Of a DNA stretch of 64,000 nucleotides, positions 29,411 to 38,306 are shown piece after piece. The notes under the pieces are model-generated. The model saw nothing but the letters and a program-made list of their open reading frames with translations, was not told the DNA's origin and did no database searches. The first letter of the stretch is position 1, and each line of letters begins with the position of its first letter. The stretch comes from Tenericutes bacterium HGW-Tenericutes-1 (GTDB taxonomy: Bacteria; Bacillota_I; Bacilli_A; Izemoplasmatales; Hujiaoplasmataceae). The stretch lies in NCBI GenBank assembly GCA_002839155.1, contig PGXM01000003.1:145389-209388 (forward strand), written 5' to 3'. The translations under genes and the position numbers were made by a program.

Positions 29411-31759
29411 ATGGAACAATATGATGTTTTAATTGTTGGCAATGACATCGGATCTTTAGTCACTGCGCTTTTTTTAGCACGTAAAATGCGTAAAGTTGTC
29501 GTATTTTCAGAACCTGAACCAAAGTCTTTTAAAGATATAATCGAACTTTCAGATGATCAAGGCAATAAATATACTTTTAAAAATCATTTGTTAAACACGG
29601 TACCAGGCATTGAAAAGCCTTCATTGATGTATCGCTTTTTAAATCTTTGCGGATTATCGAATGATCTTCAAACAATCGTATCTATTTCAGATAAAATTGT
29701 AAAAAAAGATAATACGATGGTTGAAAGACTACAGGATTTTGAAGGATTACTCATTTATTTCGTTAGATACTATCCGAAGCAACGCGATCGAATCCATAAA
29801 TTTTTCCGAGATCTAAAACGACACTTTGATAATTATGTCGAGCAACAATATAGTATGATTGCTAATACGGGATATACGATTTCATCGTTGATGATCGAAT
29901 GGGGAGATTATAGTTTAAAAGATTTGTTGCAAAAGTATTTTACTGATCCGGCATTAATCGATGAGTTCATGTATCACCCTTCGATTAACGGACTCAATAT
30001 GAATGAGGTTTCTTGTTATAACTATTTTATTAATTTCTTTACCGGCGTTTATTCGAAAGAATACTATTTAAATCACAGCATTGAAGATATTCGTAAATTA
30101 CTATTAACTAAGTTGTCTGCGATTAATCGCAATATCATTCAAAACCGGACGATTAAACAAATCATTCTTGATTCAGATGGAACGGTTTTAAAAGTTATCG
30201 CTGATAATTCTAATGAATTTCATGCAAAACATTATGTTATTGCTGGAAAACCTCATGATGTGTATCAAAACTATTTTCCGGAATTAGATAAAGAATTACT
30301 TGAAGTATTAAAATATTATCCTCATATTGAAACAAATAAAAGAATCCAACCGATTTATCTTGGTTTAAATCACAAACCAGAATCCATTGGCATAGATTCT
30401 TTGAATTACTTCTTTGAGACCAATGAAAATGAATCGGTTAAATTAGTTCGCATGTTCAATGAGAAACTTTTCAATAAGGATGCATGTTCTAATAAAAACG
30501 GTGCAATAATTCTTGAAGTAGTTTATGATGAAGGAACCAAAATTGATATTCCTAAAATCATATCTCAATTAGAGGATATTTTCCCTAAATTAGCTAAATC
30601 TATAGCAGTGTCTAAATTAGGAAAAATCAGACCTATTTACTCAATGCTTTCATTGCCCGAAGTCAGAAAAGGATTATCGATTGATGATCAAATTGCCATC
30701 GAAACCTTATCGCGGCAACAAATCTTCGAGAACTTATATTTGATTGGTGATTGGTTAAGACCAGAAGCGGGGTTATTCGGTTTATTTCAGGCGGGTATCA
30801 TTTATGGTGACGCAATTGAAGAAAAACTGTATTACGGCGATGACGATGATGAATTTTTCTATTTATCGAATGATGAAATAATGATGATGTTACGCCATAA
30901 TTATGGTAAAAAACTATTAGGAAAAACGGAAAAACACATCAACTTTCATATTGGTAAAAGTAATTATTTTATTCGGACGAAAGCGAAAAATATTACCGTT
31001 CACCGTGGAGAGTATTTTAGTCCAGATTTATCGATTTATACCACAAATGATAAATTATCGAGTTTATTACTGAAAAAAACCACATTGGAAGATGTATTAA
31101 AGAGTGGTGGATTTAAATATCAAGGAAAAGAATCAGACTTGTTTGATATCGCTGAAGCTTTTAATTTAGATGATTATAAAGAAGAAGATACTTCATATCA
31201 ACCAAAATCCAAGATTTATTTCTTGGGGGTGAAGTTTTTATTCTTCTATCTCATGATTTGGAGTGCAATGGCATTTCTATCCAATTTCATTAAGATTTTA
31301 TGGGTAGCTCCATTTGCGTTAATACTGACATTATTAACCACTTACACCAAGTATTTAAAGTATCGCGATATTTCTTGGTTTGAGTATTTGATGAATTCAT
31401 TGCTAGCTTTAATTGTTTTAACATCTGCGCTATGGCCAGCCTTTAACAACGCTTTATCAGACGATATATATCTTGGGATGATGGCACTTGTCTTTCTAAT
31501 CTCTTGGATTGTGAACAAGCCGATTGTTCATGATTTCCATCAATATGATTTCAAACGTGACTATGCGCAATCTTCCTTATTCAAAGTCATCAATAACGGG
31601 TTAACGCTCGTTTGGTCATTGATTTTTATATCCATATTAGTGTTCACATATGTTACAGGTGAGCGTTATATTTCAGCGCTTTATAATTTGGTTTTTTTAG
31701 GGTTCTTTATGACTTATTTTTACCCCGTTTTATACGTTAGGGGAAACATCAAAAGTTAA
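29411..31759 (+). CDS. FAD-dependent desaturase-like / SCP2-like / six-TM fusion protein
   Basis: A 782-aa three-part protein. Residues about 1-470 resemble phytoene desaturase/retinol saturase-type flavoproteins: N-terminal VLIVGNDIGSLVTALFLARK and a C-terminal FAD motif LYLIGDWLRPEAGLFGLFQAG near 446. The dinucleotide loop is GNDIGS, so the second Gly of GxGxxG is Asp. Residues about 480-590 look like an SCP2 sterol-carrier fold (LSIYTTNDKLSSLLL, then TLEDVLKSGGFKYQGK). The last 190 residues hold about six membrane helices. A lipid or isoprenoid oxidoreductase is inferred, and ispD-ispF lie just downstream. The start follows GAGGTGAG (29398-29405); the GTG at 29405 is rejected. I know no named family with this order. 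Confidence 0.65.
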   Translation: MEQYDVLIVGNDIGSLVTALFLARKMRKVVVFSEPEPKSFKDIIELSDDQGNKYTFKNHLLNTVPGIEKPSLMYRFLNLCGLSNDLQTIVSISDKIVKKDNTMVERLQDFEGLLIYFVRYYPKQRDRIHKFFRDLKRHFDNYVEQQYSMIANTGYTISSLMIEWGDYSLKDLLQKYFTDPALIDEFMYHPSINGLNMNEVSCYNYFINFFTGVYSKEYYLNHSIEDIRKLLLTKLSAINRNIIQNRTIKQIILDSDGTVLKVIADNSNEFHAKHYVIAGKPHDVYQNYFPELDKELLEVLKYYPHIETNKRIQPIYLGLNHKPESIGIDSLNYFFETNENESVKLVRMFNEKLFNKDACSNKNGAIILEVVYDEGTKIDIPKIISQLEDIFPKLAKSIAVSKLGKIRPIYSMLSLPEVRKGLSIDDQIAIETLSRQQIFENLYLIGDWLRPEAGLFGLFQAGIIYGDAIEEKLYYGDDDDEFFYLSNDEIMMMLRHNYGKKLLGKTEKHINFHIGKSNYFIRTKAKNITVHRGEYFSPDLSIYTTNDKLSSLLLKKTTLEDVLKSGGFKYQGKESDLFDIAEAFNLDDYKEEDTSYQPKSKIYFLGVKFLFFYLMIWSAMAFLSNFIKILWVAPFALILTLLTTYTKYLKYRDISWFEYLMNSLLALIVLTSALWPAFNNALSDDIYLGMMALVFLISWIVNKPIVHDFHQYDFKRDYAQSSLFKVINNGLTLVWSLIFISILVFTYVTGERYISALYNLVFLGFFMTYFYPVLYVRGNIKS

Positions 31760-31785
31760 TGTTCAAGTGAAATGAGGATGAATCT

Positions 31786-32958
31786 ATGAACGACATACTT
31801 TTATACGCATCATTCGCCCTAGGAGTTGTACTAACGATACTATCCTCCTTGATTTATAAGAAATGGCGAATTTGGAAAATAATTGTTTTGATTTTATTGG
31901 GTGGAGCTTACGCTATCTACCGTCTAAAACCTGAATGGATTCCATTAATTTCGACTGAGTTGTTTATCGAATATTATGGATATGTTTTGTATTTAGCGGT
32001 TATTCTTATTGCCATTTTCTTTACTTCAAAAATTCGAATTACCCAGAATTTAACGGATTATGATTTCTTTGAAATGGAAAAAGAATTAGATGAAATCAAA
32101 TCCTCATCTGAATTACTACGTTTAAGATATATTTCTACGATTGGTTTGGTACCTGATGCACTATTATTCTACAATGATGATTTAAATGGCTTTTTCGTCA
32201 CAGAACAATTTCAAAGAATTATTGATAAAAAGCAAACTGAATTTACGTTAGATGAATACGCTGAATTAATTCACAATGATGACCGTAATCAATATCTCAC
32301 AACGATTCGGAAAGTCAGTAAAAAAACACCGGCATTTGATTTTAAATACCGCGTATTACGCAATGGGGTTTATATTTGGGTTGAAGAGCGCGCAAAAGTC
32401 TTTGAGTTTGATAAAAAGATTCAATTGATATCAATCATTAAAGGCGTTGATATGAAGTTATTCCCTGAAACGTTGATTCATGAAATTGATTCCTTACCCA
32501 CTGAACAACATCTTATTCAATATTTAACACAGGCCTCCAAAGAACCAGAAGCTTTTTACCTCGTCATGATTCAATTAACCAATATTCCCGATATCAATCA
32601 AAGATTTGGTCGGGACGTTGGGAATTTAATGATAGCGGAATATATCAAAAAAATGCGATACCATTTTGCGAAAGATATGAATTCAATTTTTAGAATTACA
32701 GGTATTCAATTTGCGTTGATTATCAAAGAACAACGCAAATACGATGTCTTATTACGAGCATTGCAAAGTGGCGGCGATTTAATCAATTTAGCGATTAATA
32801 TTGGCGGAATCCAACAAGTTGTTTATCCTAATTTAGGTGTCATTAAACACGAACCTTGGTCTACTTATTCATTGAATGAATTTGTTGGTTTAGCTTCAAA
32901 AGCCCTAGATGAAGCAATTCGTAATCCTAAGAAAAATTACTCCATATTTGGTGAATAA
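31786..32958 (+). CDS. Membrane PAS / degenerate GGDEF protein
   Basis: A 390-aa protein with two or three N-terminal helices (about residues 3-80), a short coiled coil, a PAS-like domain (about 110-215; FDFKYRVLRNGVYIWVEERA is a PAC-like end) and a GGDEF-like domain (about 240-385). In the latter, the segment before the active loop is recognisable (IQLTNIPDINQRFGRDVGNL) but the GGDEF signature itself is replaced by ITGIQF, so cyclase activity is unlikely. The TM-PAS-degenerate-GGDEF order is that of c-di-AMP phosphodiesterase GdpP, but the DHH-DHHA1 catalytic half is missing. It may be a sensor. It starts 26 nt after the FAD fusion gene. Confidence 0.65.
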   Translation: MNDILLYASFALGVVLTILSSLIYKKWRIWKIIVLILLGGAYAIYRLKPEWIPLISTELFIEYYGYVLYLAVILIAIFFTSKIRITQNLTDYDFFEMEKELDEIKSSSELLRLRYISTIGLVPDALLFYNDDLNGFFVTEQFQRIIDKKQTEFTLDEYAELIHNDDRNQYLTTIRKVSKKTPAFDFKYRVLRNGVYIWVEERAKVFEFDKKIQLISIIKGVDMKLFPETLIHEIDSLPTEQHLIQYLTQASKEPEAFYLVMIQLTNIPDINQRFGRDVGNLMIAEYIKKMRYHFAKDMNSIFRITGIQFALIIKEQRKYDVLLRALQSGGDLINLAINIGGIQQVVYPNLGVIKHEPWSTYSLNEFVGLASKALDEAIRNPKKNYSIFGE

Positions 32959-32988
32959 TCATCATAAGTAACAATTGTGAGGTGTGAG

Positions 32989-33645
32989 ATGTATACAGCT
33001 TTGATTGTCGCAGCGGGAGCGGGATCTCGTGTTGATTTAGGATATAATAAAGTCTTTTATGAAGTTCATTCAAAACCGATTCTTTTATTTAGCGTGGATC
33101 AATTTATCAAAGATAGTGAATTTTCTGAGATTATCGTTGTTTACGCTAAAGGCGAATATGAGCGAATGAAGGATGTTTTGAAGAACCGTGAAATAATCCT
33201 CATCGAAGGTGGAACAACACGCCAAGAGAGCGTTTATAACGGTTTAAAAGCCGTTACGAATGCGGTGGTATTTATTCATGATGGAGCGAGACCTAATTTA
33301 AAAACTCAGTATTTAGAACAGTTAAAATCAAAACTCTGTGAAGCGCAAGCGTTGACGCTTGCGACGAAATCAAAAGATACGATTAAGATTGTTCAAAACG
33401 GAAAAATCATGAGTGACGTTCCTAGAGATCAAAGTTATCTCATTCAAACTCCTCAAGTCTTTATTACGGATGAAATAAAAAAGGCCCATGAAGCTTTTTT
33501 AAAGTCAGATAGATTATTTACTGATGACACAGCCATTTATATGGCGTATAATCAAGGTGTTGTTTTAATCGTTGAAGGCGACGATGAAAATATCAAAGTC
33601 ACAACCAAATTTGATTTGTTAAAATTGGAGGATATTTTATGTTAA
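32989..33645 (+). CDS. ispD: 2-C-methyl-D-erythritol 4-phosphate cytidylyltransferase
   Basis: Third step of the MEP isoprenoid pathway. The 218-aa protein opens with ALIVAAGAGSRV (CTP-binding) and has VFIHDGARP and the C-terminal TDDTAIYM. ATG 32989 is used because the GTG at 32977 is before or inside the GAGGTG site (32979-32984). It overlaps ispF by 7 nt. Confidence 0.96.
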   Translation: MYTALIVAAGAGSRVDLGYNKVFYEVHSKPILLFSVDQFIKDSEFSEIIVVYAKGEYERMKDVLKNREIILIEGGTTRQESVYNGLKAVTNAVVFIHDGARPNLKTQYLEQLKSKLCEAQALTLATKSKDTIKIVQNGKIMSDVPRDQSYLIQTPQVFITDEIKKAHEAFLKSDRLFTDDTAIYMAYNQGVVLIVEGDDENIKVTTKFDLLKLEDILC

Positions 33646-34130
33646 GGATTGGTTTTTCAAAAGACATTCACCCACTTGCAGAAGGAAGACCTTTTATTTT
33701 AGGTGGAATTAAACTCGATCATCCAAAGGGACCTGTTGGACATTCTGATGCGGATTGTTTATTGCACGCTATCGCAGAATCGATATTAGGAGCGATGGCA
33801 TTGGGTGATTTAGGGAAATTTTTCCCAGACACAGATCCCAAATATAAAAATTATGATTCATCGCTCATCTTACAAGAAGTCTATAATTATATTGAAAGTA
33901 AAGGGTACGTAGTTAAAAATCTTGATTGTATGGTTTCATTAGAAAAACCAAAATTAAGACCTTACGTCGATGAAATGAGAAAACACATCGCGGGTATCTT
34001 AAATATTGATATCGGAGAAGTTTCTGTGAAAGCAACGACATTTGAAGGTTTGGGTATTGTTGGAGAAGAAAAAGCGATTATTTGTGAAGCAATTGTCATG
34101 TTGGAATCTGATGCAATTATCATGTTATAA
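33639..34130 (+). CDS. ispF: 2-C-methyl-D-erythritol 2,4-cyclodiphosphate synthase
   Basis: Fifth step of the MEP pathway, forming the cyclodiphosphate in a trimeric zinc enzyme. Zinc ligands D8 and H10 (DIHPLAEGRPF) and the later His in HSDADCLLHAI are present, with the family end KATTFEGLGIVGEEKAI. At 163 aa it is of normal length and is translationally coupled to ispD. Its product feeds undecaprenyl phosphate, which the upstream glycosylation genes would use. Confidence 0.96.
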   Translation: MLRIGFSKDIHPLAEGRPFILGGIKLDHPKGPVGHSDADCLLHAIAESILGAMALGDLGKFFPDTDPKYKNYDSSLILQEVYNYIESKGYVVKNLDCMVSLEKPKLRPYVDEMRKHIAGILNIDIGEVSVKATTFEGLGIVGEEKAIICEAIVMLESDAIIML

Positions 34131-34133
34131 AAT

Positions 34134-34157
34134 ACGGGCGAAAGCCCGTTTGTTTTC
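34134..34157 (+). terminator. Terminator after ispF
   Basis: ACGGGC, a GAAA tetraloop (34140-34143), GCCCGT, then TTGTTTT. Confidence 0.92.
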
Positions 34158-34204
34158 TCAAAACAAGGATACAGGACATATATTGCTTGTAAAACTTGAA
34201 AATA

Positions 34205-34213
34205 TGATACAAT
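34205..34213 (+). promoter_or_regulatory. Extended -10 promoter of yutD-nifU-pgpA unit
   Basis: TGATACAAT at 34205-34213, about 26 nt before the yutD start. Confidence 0.55.
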
Positions 34214-34238
34214 ATTAAGTGCGACAGGAGTTGGGACA

Positions 34239-34523
34239 ATGTTAGAAACATTACATGGAGAATTCGAATTAATTAAAGACTATCGAGACGGTTTCGTACT
34301 TGATGATTTTAATAAACGTTATTTAGATATTTTTGATATCTATCCTTATATCGTAGGCGATTATGCATCGGGTGTTTTACGGATTAAAGGATTTTCAAAA
34401 AACGGTAAAACTAATAATTTTCGTTTGATTCCAGACTATTTGCTTGAATCATGTGCTATGAATTGTCCGTATTTTATCTTAAAAAATCCTAACTTTAATC
34501 CCAATAAGAAACGAGAACAATAA
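34239..34523 (+). CDS. yutD: YutD-family protein
   Basis: A 94-aa protein matching the conserved Bacillota YutD family. The hallmark segment is YIVGDYASGVLRIKGF, followed by YLLESCAMNCPYFILKN with the conserved Cys residues. The function is not established. The next two genes are the NifU-like and PgpA-like proteins, which correspond to Bacillus yutI and yutG in the same neighbourhood. AGGAG precedes the start. Confidence 0.85.
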   Translation: MLETLHGEFELIKDYRDGFVLDDFNKRYLDIFDIYPYIVGDYASGVLRIKGFSKNGKTNNFRLIPDYLLESCAMNCPYFILKNPNFNPNKKREQ

Positions 34524-34553
34524 GAAAGTTCTCATGGCATCGAGGTGACCAAT

Positions 34554-34787
34554 ATGACATATGATGAAATAATTGAAGAAATCCAATCCGTTTTAAATGT
34601 GATTCGTCCTTATATCCAACGTGATGGCGGAGACGTAGAATTCATCAAATTTGAAGACGGTATTGTATATATTAACATGACTGGCGCTTGCGTCGGTTGT
34701 GGTGGATTTGAATCAACATTAAGAGAAATCGTTGAAGACACTTTATTAGAAAGAGTTCCAGGAGTAATTGGTGTCGATCACGTGTAA
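34554..34787 (+). CDS. NifU C-terminal-domain iron-sulfur carrier protein
   Basis: A 77-aa NifU-C domain protein that likely carries and delivers Fe-S clusters. The conserved IRPYIQRDGGDVEFI and the cluster-binding CVGCG (Cys-x-x-Cys) are present. The start is ATG 34554 behind GAGGTG; a GTG at 34545 overlaps that site and is rejected. It corresponds to Bacillus YutI. Confidence 0.92.
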   Translation: MTYDEIIEEIQSVLNVIRPYIQRDGGDVEFIKFEDGIVYINMTGACVGCGGFESTLREIVEDTLLERVPGVIGVDHV

Positions 34788-34803
34788 TTAAGAGAGGTAT
34801 ATA

Positions 34804-35298
34804 ATGGATAAGTATAGTGGCCCAATGAAAGATTTATGTATTAAACTATTTAAAGAACGTGGCGTTGAATTAAGTGATATTACTGAAATTGTCTATGACT
34901 TACAAAAAAAATACGTCCCAAATTTAAAGATGGAAGTATGCGCCGAAGCGGTAGATCGCGTTTTATCAAAACGTGAAGTTCATAATGCCATTTTAACCGG
35001 AATTGAACTTGATCGTTTAGCAGAAGAACATAAGTTATCTGAGCCGTTACAAACCTTAATTAACGAGGATAATGCACTTTATGGCATTGATGAAATTTTA
35101 GTGTTATCCATATGCAATATCTATGGTTCAATTGGATTAACTAATTTTGGTTATGTCGATAAAACAAAACCAGGAATCATCGGTAGACTTGATAAACTCG
35201 GAAAAGACACAGATGTTTGCCACACATTTATGGATGATCTCATCGGGGCGATAGCGGCCGCAGCGGCTAGTTCAGTTGCCCATAATTCTGCACTTTAA
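34804..35298 (+). CDS. Phosphatidylglycerophosphatase A-like protein (YutG family)
   Basis: A 164-aa protein with the PgpA family C-terminus: DKTKPGIIGRLDKLG and FMDDLIGAIAAAAAS. The shortened, soluble-looking Bacillota version (YutG) has been suggested to dephosphorylate phosphatidylglycerophosphate, but this is not certain. It follows the NifU-like gene by 16 nt and ends at a hairpin terminator. Confidence 0.82.
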   Translation: MDKYSGPMKDLCIKLFKERGVELSDITEIVYDLQKKYVPNLKMEVCAEAVDRVLSKREVHNAILTGIELDRLAEEHKLSEPLQTLINEDNALYGIDEILVLSICNIYGSIGLTNFGYVDKTKPGIIGRLDKLGKDTDVCHTFMDDLIGAIAAAAASSVAHNSAL

Positions 35299-35313
35299 AT
35301 TCTTTAAACTATC

Positions 35314-35346
35314 AAAAACGTTCGTAAAATTACAAACGTTTTTTTT
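35314..35346 (+). terminator. Terminator after pgpA-like gene
   Basis: AAAAACGTTCGTAA (35314-35327) pairs with TTACAAACGTTTTT (35330-35343) with one C-A mismatch, leading into a run of T. Confidence 0.85.
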
Positions 35347-35384
35347 CAAATCAATCGAAAATTTATAAAATTTATTGATTCTTA

Positions 35385-35393
35385 TGGTATACT
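35385..35393 (+). promoter_or_regulatory. Extended -10 promoter of the S1-domain gene
   Basis: TGGTATACT at 35385-35393, giving a leader of about 25 nt. Confidence 0.5.
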
Positions 35394-35424
35394 TTATTCA
35401 TACAATCTATATGAGGTGTTTGAT

Positions 35425-35757
35425 ATGAAAAAAGGTGACGTCGTTAAAGGACGAATTACCGGAATCAAACCATATGGGGCGTTTGTCAAAATCGATGAGA
35501 ATATCGATGGATTGGTACATATTTCAGAAATAAGCGACGGATACGTCAAGAACATTGAAGAGTATTTCAAAATCGGAGATGTAGTAAAATTAGAAATCCT
35601 TGATATCAACGCCGATGAAAAGGTCAGTCTTAGCTATAAAAAAGTCAATGTGACCAACAAGAAAAAATATGTCAACATTCATTTAAAAATCGGTTTCGAA
35701 CCGCTCAAGACAATGTTACCAATATGGATCCAAAATTATGGAAAAAGCGACGATTAA
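35425..35757 (+). CDS. S1 RNA-binding protein, CvfD/YugI (general stress protein 13) type
   Basis: A 110-aa protein with one S1 domain (about residues 1-72: GDVVKGRITGIKPYGAFVKI ... GLVHISEIS) and a basic tail. Relatives bind the ribosome or act as post-transcriptional regulators (CvfD). In other Bacillota this gene lies near pgi, as here. ATG 35425 follows GAGGTG; the GTG at 35416 is part of that site. The terminator hairpin begins inside the last codons. Confidence 0.88.
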   Translation: MKKGDVVKGRITGIKPYGAFVKIDENIDGLVHISEISDGYVKNIEEYFKIGDVVKLEILDINADEKVSLSYKKVNVTNKKKYVNIHLKIGFEPLKTMLPIWIQNYGKSDD

Positions 35758-35776
35758 TCAGTCGCTTTTCTTTTTG
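35741..35776 (+). terminator. Terminator overlapping the end of the S1 gene
   Basis: GAAAAAGCGAC (35741-35751) and GTCGCTTTTC (35761-35770), then TTTTT. The left arm is coding sequence. Confidence 0.88.
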
Positions 35777-35830
35777 AATTCAAGAAAGCGTTTTTAGCAA
35801 TGAAACAATGTTTAAACGTGTTTCGAAATA

Positions 35831-35839
35831 TGATATAAT
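35831..35839 (+). promoter_or_regulatory. Extended -10 promoter of pgi
   Basis: TGATATAAT at 35831-35839, followed by the AGGAGG site at about 35855. Confidence 0.6.
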
Positions 35840-35866
35840 AATGAGTGTTTTTTTAGGAGGATAGCT

Positions 35867-37201
35867 ATGGAAAAATATTTGAAACTTGATATTGCTCATG
35901 CGTTACCATTTGTCGATGAGTCAATGTTCAAAGTCATACAAAAGGAAATCAATCAAGCACATAAAACTTTAAAATTTAAATCCGGAAAAGGCAATGACTT
36001 TTTAGGGTGGGTTGACTTACCAAGCAATTATGATAAAGAAGAATTTAAAAGAATTCTTTCAGCGTCAAGGAAAATTCGCAAACAAGCAAAGATTTTGATA
36101 GTTATTGGTATTGGCGGTTCCTATTTAGGCGCAAAATCTGCACTTGAAATGTTAACACCTTACTTCGCTCAAAGAAAGAAACTTGAAGTCATATTTGCTG
36201 GACATCAAATGTCTTCAACGTACTTAAATGAGCTAGTTGAGTACGTGAAGAATAAAGATTTCTCAGTGAACGTTATTTCTAAATCAGGAACGACGACTGA
36301 ACCGGCAGTTGCATTTAGAGTCTTTAAGAAATTACTTGAAGAAAAATATGGCTTAGAAGGTGCGAAAGACCGTATCTATGCTACCACAGATAAAACTAAA
36401 GGCGCATTAAGAACTTTAGCGGTTGAAAACAGCTATGAAACATTTATTGTACCCGATGATATTGGGGGAAGATACAGTGTGTTAACCGCTGTTGGATTAC
36501 TTCCAATTGCGGCTGCGGGAATTGATATCAGAGAAATGATGAAAGGTGCGAAAGCAGCTAAATCTGAATATAAATCAGCTGATATTGAGAAAAATGATGT
36601 TTATAAATATGTCGCTATTAGGAACATGCTTTATAGAAGCAATAAAGCGATTGAAATGCTCATTAACTATGAACCATCATTAACGTATTTTTCAGAATGG
36701 TGGAAACAACTATTCGGTGAATCCGAAGGTAAAGATAGACAAGGACTCTTCGTCGCTAGTGCGAATTTCTCAACAGATTTGCATTCATTAGGTCAATATA
36801 TTCAAGATGGACGTCGTTTAATGTTTGAAACAATTTTAAACGTTGACACACCTGCGAAAGAAATTTATATTGAAAAAGAAAAATTTGATTTAGATGGTTT
36901 AAACTATTTAGCGGGAAAATCCTTGGATTTCGTTAACAAAAAAGCATTTGAAGGTACCTTGCTCGCTCATGAAGAGGGGTTAGTTCCAAACATCGTCATT
37001 ACCATTCCAAAGATTGATGCTTTTGCATTTGGTTATTTGGTTTACTTCTTTGAATTAGCATGTGGTGTAAGCGGGTATGTGTTAGGTGTCAATCCATTTG
37101 ATCAACCTGGTGTTGAAGCTTATAAGAAGAATATGTTTGCTTTGTTAGGTAAGCCCGGATACGAAACTTTAAAAGCTGAACTTGAAAAGAAATTAAAATA
37201 A
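35867..37201 (+). CDS. pgi: Glucose-6-phosphate isomerase
   Basis: Interconverts glucose-6-phosphate and fructose-6-phosphate. The 444-aa protein is of the short Gram-positive type. Sugar-phosphate (SIS) segments [16 protein letters not shown] and [17 protein letters not shown] are present, as are the catalytic-region segment [16 protein letters not shown] and GQYIQDGRR. It is transcribed alone between two terminators. Confidence 0.97.
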   Translation: MEKYLKLDIAHALPFVDESMFKVIQKEINQAHKTLKFKSGKGNDFLGWVDLPSNYDKEEFKRILSASRKIRKQAKILIVIGIGGSYLGAKSALEMLTPYFAQRKKLEVIFAGHQMSSTYLNELVEYVKNKDFSVNVISKSGTTTEPAVAFRVFKKLLEEKYGLEGAKDRIYATTDKTKGALRTLAVENSYETFIVPDDIGGRYSVLTAVGLLPIAAAGIDIREMMKGAKAAKSEYKSADIEKNDVYKYVAIRNMLYRSNKAIEMLINYEPSLTYFSEWWKQLFGESEGKDRQGLFVASANFSTDLHSLGQYIQDGRRLMFETILNVDTPAKEIYIEKEKFDLDGLNYLAGKSLDFVNKKAFEGTLLAHEEGLVPNIVITIPKIDAFAFGYLVYFFELACGVSGYVLGVNPFDQPGVEAYKKNMFALLGKPGYETLKAELEKKLK

Positions 37202-37203
37202 AA

Positions 37204-37231
37204 AAAATGGATAGCCGCGCTATCCATTTTC
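37204..37231. terminator. Bidirectional terminator between pgi and the minus-strand lipid kinase
   Basis: AAAATGGATAGC (37204-37215) and GCTATCCATTTT (37219-37230) around a CGC loop, flanked by A and T runs. Confidence 0.9.
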
Positions 37232-37237
37232 TAACAG

Positions 37238-38125
37238 TTATTTAGTTTCATTAATTTTTAAAACGTTTTTAGGATTATAAGCATAAAAATCTCTCGATAT
37301 AGCTTTGTTCACTTCAACGATACTTACATTGTCGATTACTTCACCATCAGTTTGGAAGTAGTTTGGTAAATCAGACGATATTTTTATCGATTTTCCAGAA
37401 AGTATCGTGACCCATTTTTTGAGATGAACATGAAAACCAGAATATATTGTAACAAAAAGCAAACTGATTAATGCTTTTGAAATACTATGAGCTACAATCA
37501 CTTGATACTCATCACTTGATGGGTTGGCATCTGGAGCGACTTTCATACCACCGCCAAAGTATTTTCCGTTTTGGACAGCTACAAAGAATGCTTTACTAAA
37601 ATGATATAGTTTTCCATCAATGGTTACATCCATGTTCGTGGGTTTAAACTGGGAAATTGCTTTAAAAGTATTGATGAAATAGGAAAGTTTATTCTTTTTC
37701 GTATCTGCATTCACATAATGACAAACAGCTGCATCAACGCCAAGACCACAGCCATTGATAAAACGGACAGGAGTTGTATTGTTATTGGCTTGTCCAATGG
37801 TGATATTACCATATTGAATGCGTTTTAATGTACGAATAAAATCATTACCAGAACCACTTTGTGCAAGATGAATTCTTTGAGTAATAGCATTCACGTCTAC
37901 GTGATTTACAAGATAGTTAAATGATCCATCTCCACCGCAATAGATGATATCGGTGATTTGTGGATTTTTGTTTAAAAAATCATTAAGATTGTCAATTTTT
38001 AATGTTGAACGAAGGTTAAATGCAATATCGTTCTTTTGACAGAACTTTACGATTTTTGAAGTTCTTTTCTTTGATTTTTTATTACTCGATAATGGGTTAT
38101 GAATAATCAGGAACATGGTTTTCAT
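37238..38125 (-). CDS. Diacylglycerol/lipid kinase, YegS family, second copy
   Basis: A 295-aa lipid kinase with IIYCGGDGSFNYLVNH and the standard AQSGSGNDFIRTL, plus FINGCGLGVDAAV and the beta-domain segment FFVAVQNGKYFGGGMKVAPDA. It would phosphorylate diacylglycerol or a similar lipid. It differs from the copy at 10197-11135, which lacks the GSGND loop, so the two may use different lipids. It is a single minus-strand gene with a long spacer (38126-38306) to tsaE. Confidence 0.88.
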   Translation of the reverse strand: MKTMFLIIHNPLSSNKKSKKRTSKIVKFCQKNDIAFNLRSTLKIDNLNDFLNKNPQITDIIYCGGDGSFNYLVNHVDVNAITQRIHLAQSGSGNDFIRTLKRIQYGNITIGQANNNTTPVRFINGCGLGVDAAVCHYVNADTKKNKLSYFINTFKAISQFKPTNMDVTIDGKLYHFSKAFFVAVQNGKYFGGGMKVAPDANPSSDEYQVIVAHSISKALISLLFVTIYSGFHVHLKKWVTILSGKSIKISSDLPNYFQTDGEVIDNVSIVEVNKAISRDFYAYNPKNVLKINETK

Positions 38126-38267
38126 GTATTATAGTCATGATAGGGTGTCGTTTATTGACTATACTCCTTGTTTGACAATTATAGCATATTAATGTGAATA
38201 TCGATAGTGAATTACGCAAATTTTTCGTGCAAATCAGTGAATATACAAGTTATAAAAAAGTAATATA

Positions 38268-38276
38268 TGATATAAT
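38268..38276 (+). promoter_or_regulatory. Extended -10 promoter of tsaE-tsaB-rimI-tsaD
   Basis: TGATATAAT at 38268-38276. The leader to tsaE is about 24 nt. Confidence 0.65.
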
Positions 38277-38306
38277 TTTCATGAAGTAAGTTGAATGGGT
38301 GAAAAG

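Noticed and set aside
29411..32958. Operon of cdaA with the FAD and PAS genes as one defined signalling system
   Set aside because: A good terminator follows cdaA directly, so co-transcription cannot be claimed; kept only as a neighbourhood observation.
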